64,000 bases of DNA from Scytonematopsis contorta HA4267-MV1 (GCA_019359035.1 JAHHIC010000066.1:1-64000), one strand, 5' to 3'. Shown: positions 25,195-35,309, numbered from the stretch's first letter. Notes: a model not told the origin generated them from the letters alone. Program-made: numbers and translations.

Positions 25195-26670
25195 ATGGAA
25201 ATTAGAGCGAGTAGTACTCCTGTTTTAGACTGGACAGGAGATTGTTTAGCGATTGGTTTATTTGAAGAAGGAGTAGAGTTAGTTGGTGATTTGGCAGCTT
25301 TGGATGCGAAGTTAGCAGGTATATTAAAAGAAGTTATTGCAGAAGAAGATTTTAAGGGTAAAGGTGGTAGCACTTTTTTCACCAGGATAGGTGGTTCTAG
25401 CCATGTTAAAAAAGTGATACTAGTTGGTTTAGGCAAAAAAGATACTCTTAAGCTAGATACTCTACGTAGAGCAGCAGCCGCAATTGCGAGGTTGGGCAAA
25501 AAGCAAAAGTGCAAAACTATCGGTATCAATTTACCTTTGTGGAATGATGATGCAACAGCCACAGCCCAAGCTTTAGCTGAAGGAGTGCAACTAGCGCTAT
25601 ATCAAGATAATCGCTTTAAATCGGAAATTGACGAAAAAATAGTACAGGTAGAAACAGTAGATTTGCTGGGTTTATCTGGGCAAGAAGCGGCAATTACCCG
25701 CGCTAATCAAATTGCTTCTGGTGTTGCTTTAGCGAGACAATTGGTAGCAGCACCAGCAAATTCGGTGACTCCAATTACAATGGCAGAAACCGCTTTGGAT
25801 ATTGCCAAAGAAACGGGGATGCAAATAGACATTCTGGAAAAAGAAGAGTGCGAAAAATTGGGAATGGGTGCTTTTTTGGGAGTAGCCCAAGCATCGGAAT
25901 TGCCACCTAAATTTATTCATATGATTTATAAGCCAGAAGGTACAGCAAAGCGGAAAGTCGCAATTATAGGTAAAGGTTTAACCTTCGACTCTGGTGGACT
26001 GAATATTAAAGGAGCAGGTAGCGGAATCGAAACCATGAAAATTGACATGGGTGGTGCAGCTGCAACTCTTGGAGCTGCGAAAGCTATTGGTTTATTAAAG
26101 CCAGACGTAGAAGTTCACTTTATTTCCGCAGTTACAGAAAATATGATTAGCGGACGCGCTATGCATCCGGGTGATATTCTTACAGCTTCTAATGGTAAAA
26201 CTATTGAAGTGAATAATACCGATGCGGAAGGTCGTTTGACTTTAGCGGATGCATTAGTGTTCGCTGATAAGCTGGGAGTTGAAGCGATTGTAGACTTAGC
26301 GACCTTAACAGGAGCTTGTGTTGTAGCTTTAGGTGAAGATATTGCTGGATTGTTTACTCCCAACGATGAACTCGCATCAGAACTAGAAAAAGCGTCTGAC
26401 AGTGCAGGAGAAAAACTCTGGAGGATGCCGATGGAAGAGAAATACTTTGATGGACTAAAGTCTAGTATTGCCGATATGAAAAACACTGGGCCTCGTGCTG
26501 GTGGTTCTATAACAGCTTCTCTTTTCCTAAAACAGTTCGTGAAAGAGACTCCTGCTTGGGCACATTTAGATGTTGCTGGACCAGTTTGGGCAGACAAAGA
26601 AAATGGCTACAACGGGCCTGGTGCTACAGGCTTTGGTGTTCGCACTTTGGTTAATTGGGTAATGGGTTAA
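25195..26670 (+). CDS. pepA: Leucyl aminopeptidase (M17)
   Basis: A roughly 491-aa M17 cytosolic aminopeptidase that removes N-terminal residues from peptides using two metal ions. Visible signatures are [13 protein letters not shown] (metal and catalytic Lys), [12 protein letters not shown]-type block and the family signature [14 protein letters not shown]. The N-terminal macrodomain-like half (up to about 175) is present and length is normal. The track ORF starts at ATG 25186; the internal ATG 25195 ([13 protein letters not shown]) resembles relatives better, but neither has a strong Shine-Dalgarno. It is separate from the upstream kinase cluster and convergent with the next gene. Confidence 0.94.
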   Translation: MEIRASSTPVLDWTGDCLAIGLFEEGVELVGDLAALDAKLAGILKEVIAEEDFKGKGGSTFFTRIGGSSHVKKVILVGLGKKDTLKLDTLRRAAAAIARLGKKQKCKTIGINLPLWNDDATATAQALAEGVQLALYQDNRFKSEIDEKIVQVETVDLLGLSGQEAAITRANQIASGVALARQLVAAPANSVTPITMAETALDIAKETGMQIDILEKEECEKLGMGAFLGVAQASELPPKFIHMIYKPEGTAKRKVAIIGKGLTFDSGGLNIKGAGSGIETMKIDMGGAAATLGAAKAIGLLKPDVEVHFISAVTENMISGRAMHPGDILTASNGKTIEVNNTDAEGRLTLADALVFADKLGVEAIVDLATLTGACVVALGEDIAGLFTPNDELASELEKASDSAGEKLWRMPMEEKYFDGLKSSIADMKNTGPRAGGSITASLFLKQFVKETPAWAHLDVAGPVWADKENGYNGPGATGFGVRTLVNWVMG

Positions 26671-26677
26671 AGAAACA

Positions 26678-26889
26678 GACCTAACCCCCCTACCCCCCTT
26701 CCCTCGCAGGGAAGGGGGGAATATTTTATTCTTATGGTCTTTTATTTCCCTGGTCTTTTATTTCCCTGGTCTTTTATTTCCCTGGTCTTTTATTTCCCCT
26801 GGTTTTTTATTTCCCCTGGTCTTTTATTTCCCTGGTCTTTTTATTTCCCCCCTTCCCTCCTAGGGAAGGGGGGTAGGGGGGTTAGGTCT
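26678..26889. repeat. Inverted-repeat element enclosing a 16-bp tandem array
   Basis: Arms AGACCTAACCCCCCTACCCC (26678 onward) and the complement ending GGGGTTAGGTCT (to 26889) enclose about seven copies of a 16-17-bp unit CTGGTCTTTTATTTCC. Each arm also holds its own CCTTCCCTnnnAGGGAAGG hairpin. It fills the gap between convergent genes, and its right end includes part of the stop codon of the minus-strand gene. Probably terminates transcription in both directions. Confidence 0.85.
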
Positions 26890-28582
26890 ACATTTTTGGT
26901 TTAAACTTATCTAACAATGAGTTAGCAGGAGCTTTCCTCAGTGGGATATATTCAGTGATGTATTGTTCATCAATTTTTGACATCTTGGTTCTTACGTTTT
27001 GAGGAACGCTACCATTGCTAATCTGATAGAAAATAGCTGCTAATTCATAATTTTCATATTTTTCTATTAATTTAGCGATTCTAATAAATTCGGGACGTGT
27101 AGTCGTCCATTCTTGTTTGTCTAATTCCCTTAAAGTTTGCGCTAATAAAGAGTAAAAGATATTTCCCTGTTTGTTTGGGTCTTCTAAGCACAAAGAGCGT
27201 AAGTTATCAAAAATATCTTTAGAATAGCTTCTAAACCTATCGTGCCATACGTTTTCCCGTTGTTGCTTCACCAGCAACCATTTAACATTTTCATAAGTAT
27301 CATCAGAAACACCAGGTAAAGTTAGTTGGCATAACAGTTCAGATATTCCACCACGGATGAGCTTACGAAGGTTTTCCCTGGCATTTTTATTTTGTTGACT
27401 GGTCTCCCAAATTTCTTCTTGGAAAGTTAAAGACTCTTGAGAATTTTTTTGTGCTTTCACCCAAGATAACCATCCAGGAACTGATGATGGTACAAGCATT
27501 GTGACCAAAGCTTTATATTTGACTGTGTTTACCAATGGATTAGCTTGTACTTGAGCTACAGTTTGTTGGTCGAAACAGCTTTCCCAAATCTCAGGAGAAA
27601 AGGTTTCTAAACAACATAGCAGTTCAACATTCTTTTTACTGTTGTTTGGGTTGTTAGCAATACCAATCAGGAGTTTTCTGATTTCGTCGTAGGGTACAGA
27701 AACACAAGGTACTTTATTTTGCATATCTTCTCCAGTAATTTCGCAGAGAGTATTTTCAGTTGGTTGATGTTTTTCTAAAATTTGCCGTTGACCAATTTTC
27801 AGGTTTTGCAACGGTTGTTGGATAATATCGAAGGCATCCTCAAGGGTATAGGCAATTACAGCAAATTTATCGGGATGTGTCAACGAACGCACGTTCCAAG
27901 CCCAAGCTAAGGGACAAGGGACGCGACTGTCCCACCCTTGAATGTCGTAGCTAGTATGTAATTGCAGTGCTTGTTGATGAAATTGCTCTAGTATTTCTAA
28001 ACTCAATTCACTTTCAGGGACTTCTAGAAGTACAGGTATATATTCAGGATTTGTTATTGTCGTAGATTGATGGTCATAACTTATAGACTCCGCAATATAA
28101 AATTCCTTGGACTGAGTTTGCTGTTCCCAAGCTAAAGGATTCATATCAAAGCAAGGACAACCTTTTTGCCACCACCAATGCAACAGCGTTTTTATACCAT
28201 CTAAGGTCAATGCAACTGTTTTATCTAACCAAAAATATCGGTAACCAACAACAACATCATTGTCAGTTTCGTCCATTTGCCCAGTTGCAACCACTAAAAC
28301 CGAATAGTTTCCTAAGTCTCTGGCAATTAAAGCAATAGAATTTAATGACGGATTACCAGAAGAATTTAGCTTAGCAGCAGCTAAGACAGGGGAGTATTCG
28401 TCAGGAATATCAAATTCACCTTCTTTAACAGCTTGACTAATAATAGTGGGTATTCTTAGCTGAGATGGTTTGAGACGATTTAATTGTTCTGGTGGTAATC
28501 TAAATCCTCCAGATACATAAAAACCTTCTGGTGTTTCTACTTCTACAAACCCTCTGGAAAATTCATTAATTCTAATTGTCAT
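26888..28582 (-). CDS. Unknown cyanobacterial protein, 564 aa
   Basis: I do not recognise this family. The track ORF begins at 28690, but the first 36 codons look like leader sequence; ATG at 28582 (MTIRINEFSRGFVEVETPEGF) has GAAGAG upstream and starts a normal-looking globular protein. Residues 1-200 are mixed alpha/beta with many Trp/Tyr (GYRYFWLDKTVAL, LLHWWWQKGCPCFDM); the rest is mostly helical with Gln/Asn-rich, Trp-containing segments (VKAQKNSQESLTFQEEIWET). No membrane segment, nucleotide-binding loop or metal motif seen. The second half resembles helical-repeat effector or scaffold proteins in general style only. Confidence 0.6.
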   Translation of the reverse strand: MTIRINEFSRGFVEVETPEGFYVSGGFRLPPEQLNRLKPSQLRIPTIISQAVKEGEFDIPDEYSPVLAAAKLNSSGNPSLNSIALIARDLGNYSVLVVATGQMDETDNDVVVGYRYFWLDKTVALTLDGIKTLLHWWWQKGCPCFDMNPLAWEQQTQSKEFYIAESISYDHQSTTITNPEYIPVLLEVPESELSLEILEQFHQQALQLHTSYDIQGWDSRVPCPLAWAWNVRSLTHPDKFAVIAYTLEDAFDIIQQPLQNLKIGQRQILEKHQPTENTLCEITGEDMQNKVPCVSVPYDEIRKLLIGIANNPNNSKKNVELLCCLETFSPEIWESCFDQQTVAQVQANPLVNTVKYKALVTMLVPSSVPGWLSWVKAQKNSQESLTFQEEIWETSQQNKNARENLRKLIRGGISELLCQLTLPGVSDDTYENVKWLLVKQQRENVWHDRFRSYSKDIFDNLRSLCLEDPNKQGNIFYSLLAQTLRELDKQEWTTTRPEFIRIAKLIEKYENYELAAIFYQISNGSVPQNVRTKMSKIDEQYITEYIPLRKAPANSLLDKFKPKM

Positions 28583-29207
28583 ATTTTTTATTCTCTTCAA
28601 TTTAAGCTGTTGATAGTTATTACAAAACGAACTGTAATCGACCATGTAATCAACAGTAAAAGCCTTTTGGTAAAAGCTTAGCCAACACAAATTTGAGGAA
28701 TATATCCTTTATCTAGTTTTTGTAATTGCTTTTGTCTGCAACTTTTTATCTACCTGAGGATGGATGCACCGATGAAGAAAAAATAATAATAGGGAATATC
28801 TATCTACCTTTTATCTTTAATATGTCGTATAGCTTGCAAAGTAGCTACAATATCTAATCTGTGGATTCCAGATTTTTTTTGAAATTTTTCTAGAAAGCTG
28901 GAAATCCTGTTTTGAAATCGTCTAGAAAAATGAAAAGAAAATGATAAGAACTATATTTTTTCTCTTCGTTAATTAATTAACCAAATATGCAGAAGATATC
29001 TGTATATATTCAAGTATATCGTATATTTAATAACTTGTAAAAGCAGTATAAAGGCTGAGAATACCTAAGTAAATATAAATCTTAAGCAGAGAAAAATTAT
29101 CAAAGCTCTGGGCATAAAACTTAACCTTCAATAGTCAACAGTCAACAGTCACCTGTCAACCGTCAACCTTCAACCGTCAACCTTCAACCGTCAACCGTCA
29201 ACCAATT
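28583..29207. other. AT-rich intergenic region with GTCAACC heptamers
   Basis: Upstream of the 564-aa gene and downstream of the LOG gene on the same strand. Mostly AT-rich; about 29131-29202 is an array of GTCAACC/GTCAACA/TTCAACC heptamers. The promoter of the 564-aa gene should be here. No RNA gene or further ORF was recognised. Confidence 0.5.
29131..29202. repeat. Heptamer tandem repeat (GTCAACC)
   Basis: About ten 7-bp units alternating GTCAACC, GTCAACA and TTCAACC, ending just beyond the LOG-family stop codon. It is the complement of the GGTTGAC type seen at 901-940. Confidence 0.85.
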
Positions 29208-30278
29208 TTACTTCCTCTCAGGATGTGCAGTATCTTCTTCGGAAGGATTCCCCATTTGGTTAATAGCGGCAATCATTTGATATAACCGTCCCAAATCCCG
29301 TTGATTAAAATACAAAAGCAAACGCGGTAATTCAGAAGTATCATCCTGGCTTTCTTGGGGTAAAGCCTGACTTTTTTGTATTTTTCCTTTGACTAAAATA
29401 TCGCTAAATTCAATATTTAACCGTTCAACAATATTATCGGACAAATCACTTTTAAGACGAATAACCAATTGGTTAGCTACATAACGACTAGAGTGATATA
29501 CCTGATAAAAATTAGTAATTGCATTACAAGCCACATCCAGGTCATCTGTAATTGTGTAAAGACTGGGGTCTTCAGGACTGACTAGACCTGTTTCCACCAA
29601 CTGTTTATTAACGTACTCACTCCAGGAACGCCAATAATCTCCACCAGGAGAGTCAATCAAAACCAATGGAACAGGGCCAAACTTTCCTGTTTGACTGAGA
29701 GTCATACACTCAAAAGCTTCGTCTTGTGTACCAAAACCACCAGCGAACAAAGCCACAGCATCGCTTTCTTTGAGTAGAAACAGCTTGCGGGTAAAGAAAT
29801 ATTTGAAGTGAATTAGTTTAGAGTCTCCTTGAATAACAGGATTAGCTTCCTGTTCAAAAGGTAACTGAATATTTAAACCAAAAGAGTTTTCTCGTCCTGC
29901 ACCTTCATGTCCTGCTTGCATAATACCGCCCCCACCACCTGTCATCACCATGAATCCTAGGTCTGCAACACGACGACCAAAATCAGATGCCATACGGTAT
30001 TCTGGAGTTTGTGGAGAAAGACGAGCAGAACCAAAAATAGTAACTTTACGAACATGGCGATAATTATAAAACAGCTGGAAACCCTTTTCCATATCTGCTA
30101 AAGACGCCGACAATATTTTCCAATCAAGACGGTCAATTTCGCTGCCAGCTAGACGCACTATAGCGGCTAGTGTTTGGGCAATAAACTGCTGATTTTTGTG
30201 ATTCGGTAAGCGTTCTATTAATTCCGCAATATCCGCTTGGAGAGACTCTAATGTATCAAAGGAAGCTGATGAGGTCAT
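29208..30278 (-). CDS. LOG-family (TIGR00730) protein
   Basis: A roughly 356-aa protein of the LOG/lysine-decarboxylase-like Rossmann family. The signature region is clear: TIFGSARLSP, VMTGGGGGIMQAGHEGAGREN, then ALFAGGFGTQDEAFE, corresponding to the PGGxGTxxE motif of cytokinin-activating phosphoribohydrolases. Here the first Pro is Ala (AGGFGT), as in many long bacterial members, so cytokinin activation should not be assumed; cleavage of a nucleoside 5'-monophosphate is the family reaction. The track ORF starts at 30344; ATG at 30278 (MTSSASFDTLESL) is preferred because the upstream codons look non-coding. Confidence 0.85.
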   Translation of the reverse strand: MTSSASFDTLESLQADIAELIERLPNHKNQQFIAQTLAAIVRLAGSEIDRLDWKILSASLADMEKGFQLFYNYRHVRKVTIFGSARLSPQTPEYRMASDFGRRVADLGFMVMTGGGGGIMQAGHEGAGRENSFGLNIQLPFEQEANPVIQGDSKLIHFKYFFTRKLFLLKESDAVALFAGGFGTQDEAFECMTLSQTGKFGPVPLVLIDSPGGDYWRSWSEYVNKQLVETGLVSPEDPSLYTITDDLDVACNAITNFYQVYHSSRYVANQLVIRLKSDLSDNIVERLNIEFSDILVKGKIQKSQALPQESQDDTSELPRLLLYFNQRDLGRLYQMIAAINQMGNPSEEDTAHPERK

Positions 30279-30974
30279 GAGAACTGCCGCCAAAATGGCA
30301 TAAAAATTTACATACTTTCGCGTGCAGTTTGTAATATACTGCACAACCTAATTTGAGAGTACCAAACTCTAGGTACAGTGTTTTTGCAATAAAAAGCACC
30401 TATGGTCAATTAACTACCAAGGTACTGTTGACGGGTTTACGTCGCCAACTTACCCTTCAGGGAGTGAAGTTTATGACGTGGATTTTTGTTTTACGTAGAC
30501 GCAATCTCCTGCGTCCCTTATATAACGTCATGCAACTTAAGCAACAAACACCTTAAAGCCCCAAAAGTAACATAACAAACTTAACCCACTTTGTATCACT
30601 ACGGCAATATTTTTAGGAAGTTGGAAAGTTTAGGTTTATAAGCAGGTTTTGAGGCAGTTATTAAGATGAGTGAAAAACCGCAGGAACTTAAACGCTTATT
30701 TAGCAATCTACTAAGCAATCAGATTTCAATTTATTGTTGAAGATTATCCAAGGGAGCGTCAATAACAATACTTACCCAACCAATAAATCAAATAAGGGCT
30801 GTACGTTTAACCTAAAAACTCTCAGGAAAAAGCAGAGTTCTTTAGGGAAAAGCACAGCCCGAAGCAAGTCTAATTTTCACTCTTCTTAAGAACATATCTT
30901 GGATTTTTGACAAATACTCAAGAAAAATCCTTACTCGGAGAATACTCCAAAAGATTTTTGAGTCAAGTCAGTAT
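30279..30974. other. Intergenic region of about 700 bp, no gene assigned
   Basis: Between the LOG gene and trxA, both minus strand. The plus-strand 67-aa ORF (30353-30556) has no recognisable features and is probably chance. Complementary stretches GGGCTGT (about 30797) and ACAGCCC (about 30854) enclose a region that could fold, and might belong to a terminator or small RNA, but I cannot support a named RNA. Confidence 0.4.
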
Positions 30975-31295
30975 CTAAAGATACTTTTCCAAAGTATTAG
31001 CTAATGTAGTTTTGGGTACGGCTCCGACGACCATATCAACCTTTTGCCCACCTTTAAAAATCATTAATGTGGGGATGCTGCGGATGCCATATTGACTTGC
31101 AACATTCGGATTTTCATCTGTATTAACCTTAACTACTTTAAGTTGGCCTTCATACTGAGCAGAGATTTCTTCGACTACTGGGGCCACCATCCGGCAGGGG
31201 CCGCACCAAGGCGCCCAAAAGTCTACTAGAACTGGAACAACGCTTTCCAGAACTTCTTGCTGAAAGCTTGAATCGGTAACTGCGGCTGCTGACAT
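30975..31295 (-). CDS. trxA: Thioredoxin
   Basis: A 106-aa classical thioredoxin, the cytosolic dithiol reductant. Active site WCGPC (Trp30-Cys34), cis-Pro loop [14 protein letters not shown] and C-terminal helix are all present; length is standard. It follows guaB3 and the Yfr1 RNA on the same strand, a gene order (guaB-yfr1-trxA) conserved in marine cyanobacteria. Start ATG gives [11 protein letters not shown], matching the m-type thioredoxin of cyanobacteria. Confidence 0.96.
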   Translation of the reverse strand: MSAAAVTDSSFQQEVLESVVPVLVDFWAPWCGPCRMVAPVVEEISAQYEGQLKVVKVNTDENPNVASQYGIRSIPTLMIFKGGQKVDMVVGAVPKTTLANTLEKYL

Positions 31296-31419
31296 GCCTA
31301 CAAACCTTTGTTTTTATGATGTTTCTGAGCTTGGTGAAAATTCTACCATAGCAAAAACCATCCATTATTCGAGAAGATTCTACATTTCTTTTCAAGACTA
31401 CAATTTATTTTTATACATA

Positions 31420-31490
31420 AGGAACCGCCCGAACATATAGTCCGGGCGGAGTGTGGTGTGAGGAGTGAACGGAAACATGCGTCTCCGCTA
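31420..31490 (-). ncRNA. yfr1: Yfr1 small RNA
   Basis: The minus strand carries the ultraconserved Yfr1 core ACTCCTCACAC (31456-31466), unpaired between two hairpins. The 5' hairpin has stem CGGAGAC/GTTTCCG (31487-31470, one G-U pair) and the 3' hairpin has stem CCGCCCG/CGGGCGG (31449-31425) followed by a T-rich tail, a Rho-independent terminator. The inferred length is about 70 nt, close to known Yfr1. A TACAAT -10 box is correctly placed upstream. Yfr1 binds mRNAs through the single-stranded core; in Prochlorococcus it represses outer-membrane porin mRNAs. Location between guaB and trxA also matches the first descriptions of Yfr1. Ends are estimated. Confidence 0.92.
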
Positions 31491-31495
31491 CTCTC

Positions 31496-31501
31496 ATTGT
31501 A
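31496..31501 (-). promoter_or_regulatory. -10 box of yfr1
   Basis: TACAAT on the minus strand, 6-7 bp before the predicted first nucleotide of Yfr1 (near 31489-31490). No good -35 hexamer is visible at the expected spacing. Confidence 0.7.
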
Positions 31502-31560
31502 GGCGAAAGAAAAGATTTTTCCACTTATTGTTTAAGCAATAGGAAAAATTTCTTTAAGGA

Positions 31561-31603
31561 GTCCCCACTCCCCACTCCCAACTCCCCACTCCCCACTCCC
31601 TAT
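31561..31603. repeat. ACTCCCC heptamer repeat
   Basis: Tandem CCCCACT units (five to six) between guaB3 and yfr1, ending at the guaB3 stop codon. Confidence 0.85.
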
Positions 31604-32763
31604 TTGCCCATACCCAACTGTTGAGCTTTTTGATACACTTTTCCTTCTGTTAACAGCGAAGGAGCTATTATGACCTCGACTTGTTGCATTTGGCGAATGT
31701 CTTTGGCTCCCAAAGTGCCCATGCTTGTTTTTAAGGCTCCCAGGAGGTTGTGAGTGCCGTCATCTAACCCTGCTGGACCCGTTAGTATCTGTTGCAGGCT
31801 ACCAGTGGTTCCAACGCGAATGCGCGTGCCACGAGGTAAAACGGGACTGGGTGTAGCCATCCCCCAATGATAGCCTCTTCCAGGAGCTTCAGATGCTCTG
31901 GCAAAGGGTGAACCTATCATAACGCCATCTGCTCCACAAGCTATACACTTACATATATCCCCACCAGTGATTAATCCACCATCGGCGATAATGGGAACAT
32001 ATTTGCCTGTTTCTTGATAAAAATCTTCTCTTGCTGCTGCACAGTCCGATATTGCTGTTGCTTGAGGAATTCCGACACCTAGCACACCACGGGAAGTACA
32101 GGCTGCTCCTGGTCCAATCCCCACTAATACAGCAGATGCTCCTGCTCTCATTAGATTTAGGGTGACTTCGTAGGTTACGCAGTTCCCTAATGCCACTGGC
32201 ATTGGCATTTCTTGGCAAAATTTCGCCAAATCTAGTGGTACTATCGAATCTGGTGATACGTGGTCTGTAGATACCACTGTTGCTTGTACAAAAAATAATT
32301 CTGCTCCAGCATTTGCTACCACCGAACCATATTTACTAGCTGCTGCGGGGGTGGCACTTACTGCCGCAATACCACCCTGCTGTTTAATCTCCTTAATTCG
32401 TTGTTCGATTAATTCTGGTTTAATCGGTTCCGCATACAGTTCTTGCATTAAGGAAACAAATTCCTCTTTACCAACTGCTGCGATTTTGTCTAGAATTGGC
32501 TCTGGGTTCGTATAACGAGTCTGTATACCCTCTAGGTTCAGAACTCCTAATGCCCCTAACTGCGATAGACGTACTGCCATACGGACATCAACTACGCCAT
32601 CCATCGCACTAGCAATTATCGGGATTTCCCGCTCTATATTGCCAATACGCCACCTGGTATCAGCTAAACTGGGGTCTAGTGTCCTATTACCGGGGACGAG
32701 AGCAATTTCATCGATACCGTATGCCCTGCGTGCTGTTTTTCCACGCCCAAGTTGAATGTCCAC
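31600..32763 (-). CDS. guaB3: GuaB3-family IMP dehydrogenase-related protein
   Basis: A 387-aa TIM-barrel protein of the IMPDH/GMP-reductase superfamily, lacking the CBS domains of true IMPDH. Typical elements are IIASAMDGVVDVRMA, the catalytic-loop region VGIGPGAACTSRGVLGVG (Cys in the loop), and the PIIADGGLITGGDICKCIACG phosphate-binding block. It begins MDIQLGRGKTARRAYGIDEI, the standard GuaB3 start. I recall recent work assigning GMP reductase activity to cyanobacterial GuaB3; older annotation calls it IMP dehydrogenase. It precedes yfr1 and trxA on the same strand. Confidence 0.9.
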   Translation of the reverse strand: MDIQLGRGKTARRAYGIDEIALVPGNRTLDPSLADTRWRIGNIEREIPIIASAMDGVVDVRMAVRLSQLGALGVLNLEGIQTRYTNPEPILDKIAAVGKEEFVSLMQELYAEPIKPELIEQRIKEIKQQGGIAAVSATPAAASKYGSVVANAGAELFFVQATVVSTDHVSPDSIVPLDLAKFCQEMPMPVALGNCVTYEVTLNLMRAGASAVLVGIGPGAACTSRGVLGVGIPQATAISDCAAAREDFYQETGKYVPIIADGGLITGGDICKCIACGADGVMIGSPFARASEAPGRGYHWGMATPSPVLPRGTRIRVGTTGSLQQILTGPAGLDDGTHNLLGALKTSMGTLGAKDIRQMQQVEVIIAPSLLTEGKVYQKAQQLGMGK

Positions 32764-32924
32764 GCTCAGAAGTACCCAAAACTTATTTAAGTAAGGTTAT
32801 CAAATTGCGAGGCTACTTGGAACATTTTTTTCTAAGTTGCGAGTAAAGCAATAACTTTCTTCCTTCTTCCTTTGTTACCATTTATGTATTATTCCTATTC
32901 CGATTTTAGATATTATATAAAGCC

Positions 32925-35309
32925 TTGATAGAGTCAGAAACTTTAGAACTACTGGAATGGCATCGCCTCTGCCAGCACCTTTCAACCTTTGCTGCGACGA
33001 AGCTAGGGGCGCTATCTTGTCGCGATTTACAAATTCCCTTGTCCCAACGCGATAGTGAGGATTTACTGGCTCAAACCAAAGAAGTTTACGAACTTGAAAC
33101 CCGCTTAACCACTGGTCTTTCTTTTGAAGGGATTCAAGATATTGGGGATTCCCTTGAACGCGCTAAAATTCAATCTATTCTCGGAGGAGATGAACTTTTA
33201 GCCATCGCTACAACCCTTGTCGGTGCGCGGAATTTACGACGTGTAATTGATGACCAACCTGATTTTCCTATTCTGATTCAGTTGGTTGCTGATTTACGGA
33301 CTTATCCAGAAATAGAACAGGAGATTCATCGTTGTATTGACGAGCGCGGCAAAGTGACTGACCGAGCTAGCCAAAAGCTTGATGAAATCCGTACGGAATT
33401 GCGGAAAATACGTAGTCAAATCAATCAAAAACTACATAATATTTTGCAGGCAAAATCTAGCGCGGTTCAGGAACAAATAATTACCCAACGGGGTGAGCGC
33501 TATGTGATTCCGGTAAAGGTAACTCACAAAGAGGCTATTTTAGGAATTGTTCACGACACTTCAACTAGTGGTTCAACTTTATATGTAGAGCCAAATTCTG
33601 TTGTGCCTTTAGGCAACCAATTGCGGCAATTACTGCGACGCGAGCAAGCAGAAGAAGAAAGAATTCGTCGGGTTTTGACTGAACAAGTCGCAGCAGTAGA
33701 ATCCGATTTAGAAAATTTGTTAGCAATTGTCACAACTTTAGATATTGCCACAGCCAAAGCTCGTTATGGTTATTGGCTAAAAGCAAATCCTCCTCGTTTT
33801 ATTAACCGTCAAGAAAACGAATTTATTACCTTAAGGCAATTACGCCATCCCTTACTAGAGTGGCAATTTAACCATGAGCAAGGGCATCCTGTAATACCTG
33901 TTAATTTACTGGTAGACCCAGCAATAAAGGTTGTAACAATTACTGGACCCAACACAGGGGGGAAAACAGTCAGTTTAAAAACGCTGGGCTTAGCGGTATT
34001 AATGGCTAAGGTCGGTTTATTTGTTCCAGCTCGCGAACCAGTAGAATTACCTTGGTTTGACAAGGTATTAGCCGATATTGGAGACGAACAATCATTACAG
34101 CAAAGCTTATCCACCTTCTCCGGACATATTCGCCGCATTAGTCGTATTTTGAATGCTTTAGAGGGGAGTGCGGAATTAGGTAAGTCCCTAGTTTTACTAG
34201 ATGAAGTCGGTGCAGGTACTGACCCTGCGGAAGGTAGTGCATTAGCTATAGCTTTGTTGGAATTTTTGGCAGACCATAGTCAACTGACGATGGCAACAAC
34301 ACACTTTGGTGAGTTAAAGGCGTTAAAGTACCAAGATGATAGGTTTGAAAATGCGTCTGTAGAATTTGATGAAACTACACTGTCACCAACCTATCGTTTA
34401 CTGTGGGGAATTCCCGGACGTTCCAATGCGTTAACTATTGCGCGACGTTTAGGGTTAAAAGCTGAAGTGGTGGAACAAGCAAAAGCCAAAGTAGGGGGTG
34501 CTTCGGATGATGTTAACCAGGTAATTGCTGGGTTAGAAGCACAACGTCGTCGTCAGGAAACAAAAGCAACAGAAGCACAGGGATTATTACAAGAAGCTGA
34601 GCGCTTATATAAAGAAGTTTCCGACAAAGCCACAGCGCTCCAAGAAAGGGAAAAAGCCTTGAAAGCCTCTCAGGAAATTGCTGTACAGCAAGCAGTCGCT
34701 CAAGCAAAGAGTGAAATTGCCAGAGTAATTAAAAGTTTGCAACAAGGAACTTCAACAGCTCAAGAAGCCCAACAAGCGACAGAGAAAATTAACCAAATCG
34801 CTGATAAATACGCACCACCACCACCACCAAAAGAAAAGAAAGGATTTGTTCCCAAAGTTGGAGAGCGCATTCGTATTTTCAAATTGGGGCAAACAGCAGA
34901 AGTATTAACCGCACCCGATAGTGACGGAGAATTAACTGTCCGCTTCGGAATCATGAAAATGACGGTGAAACTGGAAGATATCGAATCTCTGGACGGCAAA
35001 AAACCGGAACCAACGGCAAAAACCAAACCAGCACCAGCACCAGTAGCACCCCCACAGCCAGCATTATTGATTCGTACCTCCAAAAACACAATTGACTTAC
35101 GCGGAAAGCGGGTAGCAGACGCGGAAATCATTTTAGACAAAGCAATTTCGGAGGCAAATGGTCCACTATGGGTTATTCACGGACATGGAACAGGTAAGTT
35201 ACGTCAGGGAGTTCACAACTATTTGAAGCAGCATCCAAGAGTTAGTCGCACAGAGGTAGCAGAACAAGCAGACGGTGGTAGCGGTGTAACAGTAGCCCAC
35301 GTTGAATGA
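32925..35309 (+). CDS. mutS2: Endonuclease MutS2
   Basis: A 794-aa MutS2 with MutS core and clamp helices (about 1-320), ABC-type ATPase with Walker A GPNTGGKT (about 340-347) and Walker B LVLLDEVGAGTDP (near 422), a long coiled coil (about 510-640), a KOW-like stretch and a C-terminal Smr nuclease domain (about 722-794; IDLRGKRVADAE, WVIHGHGTGKLRQG). MutS2 acts on branched DNA and, in some bacteria, on collided ribosomes; it is not a mismatch-repair protein. Start is TTG at 32925, giving MIESETLELLEWHRLC, which agrees with relatives; no closer ATG is available. Confidence 0.94.
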   Translation: MIESETLELLEWHRLCQHLSTFAATKLGALSCRDLQIPLSQRDSEDLLAQTKEVYELETRLTTGLSFEGIQDIGDSLERAKIQSILGGDELLAIATTLVGARNLRRVIDDQPDFPILIQLVADLRTYPEIEQEIHRCIDERGKVTDRASQKLDEIRTELRKIRSQINQKLHNILQAKSSAVQEQIITQRGERYVIPVKVTHKEAILGIVHDTSTSGSTLYVEPNSVVPLGNQLRQLLRREQAEEERIRRVLTEQVAAVESDLENLLAIVTTLDIATAKARYGYWLKANPPRFINRQENEFITLRQLRHPLLEWQFNHEQGHPVIPVNLLVDPAIKVVTITGPNTGGKTVSLKTLGLAVLMAKVGLFVPAREPVELPWFDKVLADIGDEQSLQQSLSTFSGHIRRISRILNALEGSAELGKSLVLLDEVGAGTDPAEGSALAIALLEFLADHSQLTMATTHFGELKALKYQDDRFENASVEFDETTLSPTYRLLWGIPGRSNALTIARRLGLKAEVVEQAKAKVGGASDDVNQVIAGLEAQRRRQETKATEAQGLLQEAERLYKEVSDKATALQEREKALKASQEIAVQQAVAQAKSEIARVIKSLQQGTSTAQEAQQATEKINQIADKYAPPPPPKEKKGFVPKVGERIRIFKLGQTAEVLTAPDSDGELTVRFGIMKMTVKLEDIESLDGKKPEPTAKTKPAPAPVAPPQPALLIRTSKNTIDLRGKRVADAEIILDKAISEANGPLWVIHGHGTGKLRQGVHNYLKQHPRVSRTEVAEQADGGSGVTVAHVE

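Noticed and set aside
30353-30556. 67-aa plus-strand ORF in the LOG-trxA gap
   Set aside because: No recognisable family or ribosome-binding site, and composition looks random.
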